A DNA stretch of 64,000 bases from Methanoculleus receptaculi (GTDB lineage: Archaea > Halobacteriota > Methanomicrobia > Methanomicrobiales > Methanoculleaceae), in NCBI RefSeq assembly GCF_033472595.1, contig NZ_CP137642.1, positions 744,001-808,000 of the forward strand, written 5' to 3'. Made by a program: the position numbers and the translations under genes. This document shows positions 56,118 to 63,761 of this stretch, one piece after another. The notes below the pieces were generated by a model. That model was given only the letters and a program-made list of their open reading frames with translations, was not told the origin of the DNA and searched no databases. The first letter of the stretch is position 1, and each line of letters opens with the position of its first letter.

Positions 56118-57137
56118 TCAGCGCTCCCGGAGGTCGAGGAGTATACGCACCCTTCCATCGATGGCGTTCAGCGTCTCCTCCACCCAGTCCTCCCACCTCG
56201 AAGCCCGGAGGTCTCTTCTCTTTGCAATCTCCCGGCCGAGATCGTCGTCCCGGCCGTCGATAACCTCAACCACCACCGAGCCCGGGGCATACCCCGGCTC
56301 CACGATGGCGTCGGCGTCCCCGTCGACCACGCCGAAGACGGGGATCCCGGCATGGGAACAGATGTGCCCGCAGACGGCGGTGGTGTCATCGCCGATGGCA
56401 AGCACTCCGCATACATCATCCCCGATCGCCGTATAGAGGGTGTGGCCGCAGTGGTCGACGACCGCCACCCTCCCGCCGCGGCAGACCCGGCTGCCCTGCC
56501 GCGGGGGTGCGGAACGCACCGGCCCGCTCTTGCACCAGGCCCTGGTGATATCCGGGAGACCGGAGCGGAGGAGTTTCTCAAATCCGTGGGGTTTGGGGTC
56601 GAGACCGGAGACCGCCTTCAGCGAGCCATTCTCCATCGCGAGGACGACCGTATCCGCGGTTGTTGTCCCTATGACCACCCCGTTGACAAAGACCGCCTCC
56701 CCGGGGATGCACCCCCGGATCTCCCGCTGCCCGTCCTGCGGTTTCGCCGTGCTCCTCGCGAGAACCAGGTCGCAGCCCGTCCGGAGCGCGATCTCCTCTG
56801 CGAGAGCGGCATCGCCGCGGTTCCAGCAGTAGACGGTTCCGCTCGAGGTCTCGACGTGGACGAGTCCCGGGAGCCTCCCGGCAACGATCTCGCCAAAGAT
56901 CCGCCCGGACTCCGGGGTCTTACCCCGGTTGAGCAGGAACGCGGGCTCCCGCAGATCTGAAAGCACCCTGCTCGGGCGCTCGTCCGTGCAGGTGACCGGG
57001 AGTCCGGACTCCTCGGCGGCGGTCCTCGCCATCACCCCGGCGACGAGCACCCGCCGCGGGCGGAGGAGCCCCATCAACCGCTCGACGTCCCCGGCATCGA
57101 AGGCCGCGGGGCCATGCACCACCATGACCGCGTTCAT
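56118..57137 (-). CDS. DUF2117-like archaeal protein
   Basis: The 339-residue protein resembles archaeal DUF2117 proteins: an N-terminal MVVHGPAAFDAGD segment, a ARSTAKPQDGQREIRGCIPG block and a C-terminal GDDTTAVCGHICSHAGIPVF region. The function is unknown. Several conserved cysteine and histidine residues suggest metal binding. Its stop touches the nreA start, so a link to DNA repair is possible from context only. Confidence 0.7.
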   Translation of the reverse strand: MNAVMVVHGPAAFDAGDVERLMGLLRPRRVLVAGVMARTAAEESGLPVTCTDERPSRVLSDLREPAFLLNRGKTPESGRIFGEIVAGRLPGLVHVETSSGTVYCWNRGDAALAEEIALRTGCDLVLARSTAKPQDGQREIRGCIPGEAVFVNGVVIGTTTADTVVLAMENGSLKAVSGLDPKPHGFEKLLRSGLPDITRAWCKSGPVRSAPPRQGSRVCRGGRVAVVDHCGHTLYTAIGDDVCGVLAIGDDTTAVCGHICSHAGIPVFGVVDGDADAIVEPGYAPGSVVVEVIDGRDDDLGREIAKRRDLRASRWEDWVEETLNAIDGRVRILLDLRER

Positions 57138-57168
57138 TGGAGAGATTGGGTCTTTGCGGGGTATCAGG

Positions 57169-57858
57169 TTACCGTCCCGAGGAGTTCTGGGTGGGGAGGA
57201 AGGGGCTCAGGGCGCTTGCGAGTTTTGCGAGATCCATCGACTGCAGGATGACCCGGCCGGGGCCGGTCAGCGTGGTCAGGAAGAGCCCCTCGCCCCCGAA
57301 GAGGACGGTCTTCACCCCGCCGGCAAGCGCGATGCTGTAGTCGACGGTGCTGTCGAACCCGACAACAAGCCCTGTCTCCACCCGGATCACCTCGCCTTCC
57401 CCAAGCATCATCTCCTTGATGTCGCCGCAGCAGTGGAGGAACGCCTTCCCGCTCCCGGAGAGCCGCTGTAGGATGAATCCCTCCCCGCCGAACGCTCCCG
57501 CGCGGAGCTTCTTGGTGAAGGCTATATCGAGGTCGATCCCAGGTTCCGAGCAGAGGAACGCGTCCTTCTGGGCGATGAACTCTCTCCCGTCAAGGTCGAG
57601 GGTGAAGATCTTCCCCGGGACGTTCCCGGCGAAGGCGACAAACCCCTCCCCCTTCTCCGGGGTGAACTCGGTCATGAAGAGGCTCTCCCCGGTCACCACC
57701 CGCTTGAGCCCCTTGAAGAGTCCGCCCTTCACGTTGGTGGTCATCTTCATGTTGCCGCTCATGTTGACCATGGCGCCGGCCTCGGCGCAGACGCTCTCGC
57801 CGGGGGCGAGGCGGATGGTCACCATCTGGAGGTTGTCTCCTGTGATCTCGTAGTGCAT
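57169..57858 (-). CDS. TIGR00266/AIM24-family protein
   Basis: The 229-residue protein is built of repeated beta-strands of the AIM24/TIGR00266 type (HYEITGDNLQMVTIRLAPGE, then GESLFMTEFTP). The function in archaea is unknown. A longer frame extends to 57927, but the ATG at 57858 begins the conserved MHYEITG. It lies 31 bp upstream of the DUF2117-like gene in the same direction. Confidence 0.88.
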   Translation of the reverse strand: MHYEITGDNLQMVTIRLAPGESVCAEAGAMVNMSGNMKMTTNVKGGLFKGLKRVVTGESLFMTEFTPEKGEGFVAFAGNVPGKIFTLDLDGREFIAQKDAFLCSEPGIDLDIAFTKKLRAGAFGGEGFILQRLSGSGKAFLHCCGDIKEMMLGEGEVIRVETGLVVGFDSTVDYSIALAGGVKTVLFGGEGLFLTTLTGPGRVILQSMDLAKLASALSPFLPTQNSSGR

Positions 57859-58021
57859 GCTGATGAGTATTGAATCGGGGAAGAATATCCTTTCCCCTCT
57901 GCGGGGGAGTCTTGTTGAGGGTATCAAACCGGTAATTCCCGGGTCCTGGGGGTGGTCGATGAGAGGGCGTTTACCGCCGGCGCGGCAGAACGCTTATCGT
58001 CTGGAAGGGGCATCTCTCCGC

Positions 58022-58309
58022 ATGGGATCCGGGCGCGCGGGACCGGGGATGGTGGATCCCCGGGATGTGCCTGTGGGCGATGTCTACATAACGCTTGATG
58101 AGGTCAGGATAGTCCTTGATAGACAGGGCCGCCGCTGCGTCCGGTGCGGCGCTCCGCTGCGTCCGGGGCTGACCTATTTTGATCTCCGGCGGCCGGTGAT
58201 CTGCGGTGGCTCCCGGACGCCGGGGAACGTTGAGGCCCTCTGCCCCTCCTGTCATCGGAGGCATATGCGCCGGATCAGGGAACTGCTGGCCATGCACCAG
58301 AGGAGGTGA
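58022..58309 (+). CDS. Small HNH-like zinc-binding protein, ended by a MITE
   Basis: A 95-residue protein with CVRCGAP and, about 40 residues on, GNVEALCPSCHRRHMRR, the pattern of an HNH-type endonuclease finger. The first histidine of HNH is not evident, so nuclease activity is doubtful. The stop codon TGA is formed by the first bases of the MITE at 58306, so the original protein may have been longer. The start is uncertain; 58049 is an alternative. Confidence 0.65.
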   Translation: MGSGRAGPGMVDPRDVPVGDVYITLDEVRIVLDRQGRRCVRCGAPLRPGLTYFDLRRPVICGGSRTPGNVEALCPSCHRRHMRRIRELLAMHQRR

Positions 58310-58530
58310 ACTACCCCGCGCCTCTCGGGCGTGGCTTCATGCTTCATCCTCCTCCCCACCGGGAGCAGGTCCACAGGCCCAACGGCGCGTCCCGCGCCTG
58401 GCATCATGTTGCTTGGTTATCGCAACACAGAAACAGCATTGCTGGATGGATAAACAGAAAAACGTATCGTATTGAAATTGGTTACGGAAAGGGTGGGGTC
58501 TTCCCGCTCTGCCTCCTTCACCCCCGCAAG
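58306..58530 (-). mobile_element. TnpB-derived MITE, copy 2
   Basis: About 225 bp. It begins GTGAACTACCCCGCGCCTCT, like the TnpB element, and ends TTCACCCCCGCAAG at 58530. It shares with copy 1 the internal blocks GGCGCGTCCCGCGCC and GGATGGATAAACAGAAAAA. The frame of the HNH-like gene runs into its first bases. Confidence 0.8.
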
Positions 58531-58603
58531 ATAAATAATCCTCCGTGCACACCTACCGTCTGTATGACCTGCATGTTGAGGCTGGCCGCTGCTCTCTTCC
58601 AGG

Positions 58604-60502
58604 TCACGGCGCCGGCTCGATGCCGCCCTCACCCCCGGGACGCCCGAGAACCTGGCGGCAATAACCCTCCCGTGGAGCCGGGCGGCTGCCGGTTTTGTTC
58701 TCGGGTCGATCCGGCGGGGCGCGTAACCTATTCGACCTTCTCTTTGCCGGGATGAGACAGTTCCAGGCGTTCCCGATCAGGTCGGCCCTCCCGGCGGCGA
58801 GGAGCCCTTCCCGGACGAGGTTGTAGTTCTTCGGGTCGCGGTAGTGGAGGAGAGCCCGCTGGATCTTCTTCTCCCGGCCTTTCGGGACATGGACTTCTTC
58901 CATGGTGAAGGGGTCAAGCCCGGTGTGGTAGATGGTTGTCGAGATGCTCATCGGGGTTGGGGTGAAGTCCTGGACCTGCTCGGTGTATAGCCCGGTCTCC
59001 CGGACGTAGACTGCGAGTTCGATCATGTCCTCGATCCGGCACCCGGGGTGGCCGGACATGAAGTAGGGGAGGAGGTACTGCCGTCTCCGTCTTCCTTTCT
59101 GGAGGGCCTCGAACCGTTCCCGGAAGGCGTCAAAGACCTGGCGGGGGGGTTTTCCCATGCAGGCGCAGACCCGTTCAGATATGTGTTCTGGAGCGACCTT
59201 GAGGTGGCCGGATATGTGCCGGGCACAGATCCGGGCAAGGTAATCCTCTTCTGGGGGGATCAGGTCGTAGCGGATGCCTGAGGCGATGAAGACCCGTTTC
59301 ACTCCCGGGATCTCGGAGACCCGCTGGAGCATCCGGAGTTGTTCCCGGTGGCTGCGGTCAAGCGAGGGGCAGTCGATGCAGCGGCGGTCGGGGCAGGTGC
59401 CGGCGGTCTCCCAGCGGCTGCAGCGGAGGGAGTACATGTTTGCCGTGGGGCCGCCGATGTCCTGGACGACTCCGCGGAACTCCGGCATCTCTGTCATCCG
59501 TTCAACCTCGCGGACGATAGAGTCGATGCTCCGGCTCTGGATGATCCGGCCCTGGTGGTGGGTGAGTGCGCAGAACGAGCAGCCGCCGAAACAGCCGCGG
59601 TGGCTGACGAGGGAGAACCTGACGGGGTCGAGCGCGGGTATGGGTTCGGTGTATGAGGGGTGTGCCCGCCGGGTGTATGGGAGTTCGTAGACGTGGTCGA
59701 GTTCGGCGGTCGAGAGCGGCATAGCCGGGGGGTTCTGGACGATGACGGTCTTTGGGTGCGGCTGGACGACGGGGCGGCCGCGGATGGGGTCCTGTTCGGC
59801 GTAATGCATCGCAAACGCTCTGGCGTAGGCGTGGCGATCGGATCTGAGATCGTCGTAGGAGGGGAGGACGGTGCAGCCGGAGTGGTCGGCGCTCCGCCAT
59901 GCGGCGAGGTCGAGGCGGTGGGCGGTGCCCGGGATCCCGGTGAGGGGTTCTCCGGCGGCGAGGCGGCCGGCGATCTCGACGACCTGGCGTTCGCCCATGC
60001 CGTAGACGAGGAGGTCGGCTGGGGCGTCGGCCAGGATGGACTGGCGGACGGTGTCTGACCAGTAGTCGTAGTGGGCGAACCGCCGGAGGCTTGCCTCTAT
60101 CCCGCCGATGATGATGGGGGTGTCGGGGAAGAGGGCGTGGACGCGGTCGGTGTAGACCAGGGTTGCGCGGTCGGGCCGGAGGAGTCGGCCGCCGGGGGAG
60201 TAGACGTCTGAGCGCCGGCGTTTGAGGTTTGGGGTGAATGCGTTCACCATCGAGTCGACGTTTCCGGCCGATATGGAGAAGAAGAGGCTGGGCTCGCCGA
60301 GACGCCTGAGATCGGTCTCTCCGCGCCAGTCTGGCTGGGCGATGACGCCGACGGTGTAGCCGGCGTCCACGAGCACCCGGCCGATGATGGCGGTTCCGAA
60401 GGAGGGGTGGTCGACGTAGGCGTCGCCGGTGACGAGGATGATCTCGAAGCGGTCTCTCCCCTCCGGGGTCATGGGGAGGAACTCTGGCTGCCGGCCGGTC
60501 AT
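58604..60502 (-). CDS. YgiQ-family radical SAM protein
   Basis: The 632-residue protein has an N-terminal domain with IILVTGDAYVDHPSFG, the radical SAM cluster in HRGCFGGCSFCALTHHQG near residue 305, and a C-terminal tail of basic residues. YgiQ proteins are widespread radical SAM enzymes of unknown reaction. The tail KRRSNRLRAPPDRPENK is unusually basic and may be unstructured. Its ATG overlaps the stop of the upstream PPC-domain gene by 4 bp. Confidence 0.92.
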   Translation of the reverse strand: MTGRQPEFLPMTPEGRDRFEIILVTGDAYVDHPSFGTAIIGRVLVDAGYTVGVIAQPDWRGETDLRRLGEPSLFFSISAGNVDSMVNAFTPNLKRRRSDVYSPGGRLLRPDRATLVYTDRVHALFPDTPIIIGGIEASLRRFAHYDYWSDTVRQSILADAPADLLVYGMGERQVVEIAGRLAAGEPLTGIPGTAHRLDLAAWRSADHSGCTVLPSYDDLRSDRHAYARAFAMHYAEQDPIRGRPVVQPHPKTVIVQNPPAMPLSTAELDHVYELPYTRRAHPSYTEPIPALDPVRFSLVSHRGCFGGCSFCALTHHQGRIIQSRSIDSIVREVERMTEMPEFRGVVQDIGGPTANMYSLRCSRWETAGTCPDRRCIDCPSLDRSHREQLRMLQRVSEIPGVKRVFIASGIRYDLIPPEEDYLARICARHISGHLKVAPEHISERVCACMGKPPRQVFDAFRERFEALQKGRRRRQYLLPYFMSGHPGCRIEDMIELAVYVRETGLYTEQVQDFTPTPMSISTTIYHTGLDPFTMEEVHVPKGREKKIQRALLHYRDPKNYNLVREGLLAAGRADLIGNAWNCLIPAKRRSNRLRAPPDRPENKTGSRPAPREGYCRQVLGRPGGEGGIEPAP

Positions 60503-60948
60503 TGGAGCGTCCGGTCAAAGACGGGGAGGTTTACGCCGGTCTTCTCGTCGTGGATCCGTTTTGCGGTGATGCCGATGAACTCGGTGATGATGGCCTCGAT
60601 GACCAGGTAGACCTCTGCCCTATCCCGGAGGCAGCCGGCGAGCGAGCGCATCCCCTTCCCCGCGGCGGTGTGGAGGTGGATGGAGGGGCCGTCGTCGCCG
60701 GGGTAGATGGTTGCAAACCCGATGAGTTCCCAGCCGCCGAAGATCTCTTCACCGTGGGGGGATGGTGGGATGACCGGCTCTTTTGGCCCGGTGACGAGTC
60801 TTGCCGACCGGACGGCGCCCAGGAACTGGATGGTGCCGCTCTGGATCGCCATCGCCGTGACAAACCGCTGGATCTCCTGGAGGAAGTCTTTCCCGTCGTC
60901 GATCCGGACGGTAAAGACCCTGCCGACCTTTCCTTCTGAGTACTGCAT
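60499..60948 (-). CDS. PPC/DUF296-domain protein
   Basis: The 149-residue protein has the PPC (DUF296) fold, seen in plant AT-hook proteins and in stand-alone archaeal and bacterial proteins, which form trimers. Segments GRVFTVRIDDGKDFLQEIQR and PSIHLHTAAGKG, with the conserved histidine pair, are typical. The function is unknown. The frame reads upstream to a TTG, but the first ATG is at 60948. It is coupled to the YgiQ gene. Confidence 0.85.
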   Translation of the reverse strand: MQYSEGKVGRVFTVRIDDGKDFLQEIQRFVTAMAIQSGTIQFLGAVRSARLVTGPKEPVIPPSPHGEEIFGGWELIGFATIYPGDDGPSIHLHTAAGKGMRSLAGCLRDRAEVYLVIEAIITEFIGITAKRIHDEKTGVNLPVFDRTLQ

Positions 60949-61144
60949 GGGATCGATCAACTCTTCTGATAGATGGCACCGGGAGGTATTAGTTCTGACT
61001 GAGGGGGCGGCGGGTGATGATGCTGCCGGGCGTTCTGCTCTCGATCATACCTGCATCCGGGGTGCTGAAGGGTTTTGCTCGCCGCTGCTCTGTCGTATAC
61101 ACGGGTCGGAACAGATAAATACCTCGACAGGAGAAGACCCCTGC

Positions 61145-61915
61145 ATGGCAACCGGTGTCAGTGGATGGCGGGGGGCTATCCTTGGGGCGCTGCTGATCGG
61201 TGTAGTCTCGCTTTCTGGCGTGCTGAACTCCATCCCTGAGCAGGCCGGGATGTTGGTCTTCCTCTTCGGCGGAGGGCTCATCGCCGGGCTCCTCACGGAG
61301 GGGGCAGTGAAGGAGGGTGCCATCAGCGGTGCTGTCTGCGGGGTGATTGCGGCCATTATCGTGGCCGCTATAACAGCCATCATGGGCCTGAGAACGCCCG
61401 ATCCAGAGTATCCGGCGCCCTGGGCGACGTTTGGCTTCTACGCCCTCTTCCTCATCATACTCCTGCTCCCCTACAACGCCATCGGCGGCGCTGCCGGAAC
61501 CCTGGTGCGAAACGGAATCCGGGGAGGCGGCACCCCGGCCAGAACGCCGTGGGCCGGGGTCGTGATCGGCACGATCATCATCGTAGCCTTTTTCATCGTA
61601 GCCTTTTTCATCGCCGCCCCCGGCCCGCTGCTCATCGTCGCACCAATCGTCGGCGGTTTCATAGCAGGATTCGGTGTCGTGGGAGGGGCGAGGGACGGCC
61701 TCGATGCCGGGTTTGTGACGGCGCTCTTCGGGACAGGGCTCTGCTCGCTCCCGCTCCTCTGGACGGCATCGTATGGTGAGGGGTTTGTCGCCGGGCTTGC
61801 GGGGATGGTGATGATCGCTCTCGGGTATCTCTACATAATCCTCGGGACAGCCGCCGGGGTCGTCGGTGCGGCGGTGCGGGCGAAACTCCGGAAGGATGAG
61901 GTCGGCGGGGGGTGA
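61145..61915 (+). CDS. Multi-pass membrane protein (DUF5518-like)
   Basis: The 256-residue protein has about six hydrophobic, glycine-rich segments and begins MATGVSGWRGAILGALLIG. It resembles small archaeal membrane proteins of unknown function (DUF5518 type). A 15-bp tandem repeat at 61580-61609 duplicates IVAFF inside one membrane segment. I chose the ATG at 61145, about 35 bp after the AT-rich sequence AGATAAATACC, a likely promoter. Confidence 0.7.
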   Translation: MATGVSGWRGAILGALLIGVVSLSGVLNSIPEQAGMLVFLFGGGLIAGLLTEGAVKEGAISGAVCGVIAAIIVAAITAIMGLRTPDPEYPAPWATFGFYALFLIILLLPYNAIGGAAGTLVRNGIRGGGTPARTPWAGVVIGTIIIVAFFIVAFFIAAPGPLLIVAPIVGGFIAGFGVVGGARDGLDAGFVTALFGTGLCSLPLLWTASYGEGFVAGLAGMVMIALGYLYIILGTAAGVVGAAVRAKLRKDEVGGG

Positions 61916-62078
61916 GCAGCGTCCTCCCCGTGGGGAACGGGTTCGGTATACCGTTGCCGGGTTGATGGCGAACGTGAGCGGGAGGGGGGAGATGGACCGT
62001 GATGAAGAGGGGGTGCCCCCGCTACGTCTGGCATGTGGGCATTTCCCGTAGTTCGCCTCCTCTTTTCGTATGAAAATG

Positions 62079-63362
62079 TCAAAGGGGGTGGGTGGCCCTC
62101 TCCGCTCTCACCCCCTTACCGGTTGACTTTTGGTTCTCAGGCGAGTAAATTCGGTACCCCGCACTCAACAGGGTTTCGACGGCATCATCAATCGAGATCT
62201 TCGGCAGGGTCATGCGCGCCGGGAGTTTCCGCACCCTCTTGAGTCCCGGTTCGACGTAGGATTCCCGGTTCACCAGGAGATGCCACAGGATACTGAGGAT
62301 CTTCCGGGCGAGAGCAACAATTGCCTTATTCCTCCCTCGGCGGTAGGCGATCCGCCGGAAGAAGGAGGAGAAGACAGTACCTGTAGTCCGGCTGGCCGCC
62401 TGGGCCGCCTGCACCAGGATCCAGCGGAGACTCTTTGACCCCTGTTTCGTGATCTTGCCGCACACCTGGGTATCAGCAGATTGATAGACTGACGGTGCCA
62501 ACCCAGCCCAAGAAACCAGATGACTCGCGGTGGAGAAATCCCGGACATCACCCAGTTCTGCGAGAATTGTTGTTGCTGCGGTGATGCTGATCCCCGGCAC
62601 CGAGGTACAGATCGCGACTGCCTCCAGCTGGGGATCCTCGAGCGAGGCAAGGATCAACTCATCCAGATGAGCGATCTTCTCCTCGATCTCCTCAAGCAGA
62701 TGCAACTGGGTCGTAAGGAGATGCAACTGGATGGGGGAGAGTGGGCTACCCTGGAGGATCTCCCGGAGTTGATCGGCACGGCGGAGGATCCGGGGCGAGG
62801 GGATAGTCGCGAGGGTGGTCTCCAGGTCCTTCTGTTCGGCAAGACCTGAGAGGAGGTGACGACCTGATTTCCCGAAAAGATCTTTGAGCGCCAGGTTCAG
62901 GCGGATACCCGCGCTATCCAGGATCTTATGAATCCGGTTCTTGATGGTTGTCCGGGTTCTGACCAGTGTCTCCCGGTTGCGGGTCAGATCCCGGAACTCA
63001 CGATCGCGCCGGGGAAAGATCCGGGAGGGCCGGATCAACCCGTGGAGAGCGAGTTCGGCAATCCATCGGGCATCGTTCATGTCTGTCTTGCGTCCTGGGA
63101 TACTCTTGATCTGACGCGCGTTGGCAACAATCGTTCGAATATCTGACTCGAGTTCCAGGAAGAGTCGATACCAGTAGATCCCGGTCGATTCCATGGCAAC
63201 GATCTCACACCCTTCAGCAAGCACAAGGTCTTTTAGTGCCAGAATCCCATTGAGAGTGTTGTGGAAGCGATGCTGAGAGGCTTCTCCAGATCGTGAGAGA
63301 ATGCAGACCTGGAGAAACATCTTGTGAACATCGATTCCACATACTATGGTTGGTTCCTTCAT
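62079..63362 (-). CDS. IS110-family transposase
   Basis: The 427-residue protein has the IS110 layout. An N-terminal RuvC-like DEDD domain carries VCGIDVHKMF, MESTGIYWY and KTDMNDARW; a helical middle follows, and then the C-terminal Tnp20 domain (VPGISITAATTILAELG, SHLVSWAGLAPSVYQS). All four acidic residues appear to be present, so it seems intact. IS110 transposases use a bridge RNA encoded in the element's own noncoding end. It ends only about 400 bp from the CRISPR array. Confidence 0.93.
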   Translation of the reverse strand: MKEPTIVCGIDVHKMFLQVCILSRSGEASQHRFHNTLNGILALKDLVLAEGCEIVAMESTGIYWYRLFLELESDIRTIVANARQIKSIPGRKTDMNDARWIAELALHGLIRPSRIFPRRDREFRDLTRNRETLVRTRTTIKNRIHKILDSAGIRLNLALKDLFGKSGRHLLSGLAEQKDLETTLATIPSPRILRRADQLREILQGSPLSPIQLHLLTTQLHLLEEIEEKIAHLDELILASLEDPQLEAVAICTSVPGISITAATTILAELGDVRDFSTASHLVSWAGLAPSVYQSADTQVCGKITKQGSKSLRWILVQAAQAASRTTGTVFSSFFRRIAYRRGRNKAIVALARKILSILWHLLVNRESYVEPGLKRVRKLPARMTLPKISIDDAVETLLSAGYRIYSPENQKSTGKGVRAERATHPL

Positions 63363-63600
63363 AATACCTCACGAGATGGGGTAGCTCCAAAACACTTCAG
63401 GAGCGTTTTCGTATACGCATTCGCTGATGCAGGTATGCTTCCGAAACGATGGCTGGGTTAGTTTTTTGCACGGGCTCAGGTCCCAAAAAGGGGTCAGCTT
63501 TCACTACCCCAGGAGAAATGGCCACCCGACTATTTTAATAGGGTATGCTTGTGGCCCAAAGGGCATCATGTAGTTTTTTATAGTGACCTGCCACTCAAAG
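63363..63600 (-). ncRNA. Candidate bridge-RNA region of the IS110 element
   Basis: Noncoding sequence upstream of the transposase, in the direction of the gene. A TATA-like TATAAAAAAC lies near 63575 on the minus strand. Possible stems are GCCC-TTT-GGGC near 63550, a long-range 8-bp match between TGGGGTAG (63377-63384) and CTACCCCA (63504-63511), and GCGT/ACGC at 63403-63418. IS110-group elements carry bridge RNA upstream of the transposase. The exact RNA ends and loops are unknown. Confidence 0.35.
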
Positions 63601-63761
63601 ACGCGGAGGTCCTCCTCCCTTCTGGTCTCCTTTACATCTATAATACCGATTGTTCACGCATTACAGGGGCATTTTTGAAAAGAAAGTGATTTACGCCAGA
63701 ATTGGTGTAGGTAGGCGCCTGAACTTTCAGGGAGTTATGGTTCTACAGAACTGACTGCGGG
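63600..63761 (+). promoter_or_regulatory. Probable CRISPR leader
   Basis: The 160 bp before the first repeat contain no gene. They include an AT-rich part with CATCTATAATACCG and CATTTTTGAAAAGAAAG, as expected of a leader with promoter. The position at the only visible end of the array supports this. IS110 sequence borders it on the left. Confidence 0.5.

Noticed and set aside
59502-60518. 338-codon open frame on the minus strand inside the YgiQ gene
   Set aside because: Same strand, another frame; the translation is mostly arginine, proline and histidine, a codon-bias artefact.
62090-63527. Inverted GGGTGGCC/GGCCACCC near both sides of the IS110 gene
   Set aside because: Considered as element ends, but the left copy lies inside the transposase coding region and 8 bases can match by chance in GC-rich DNA.
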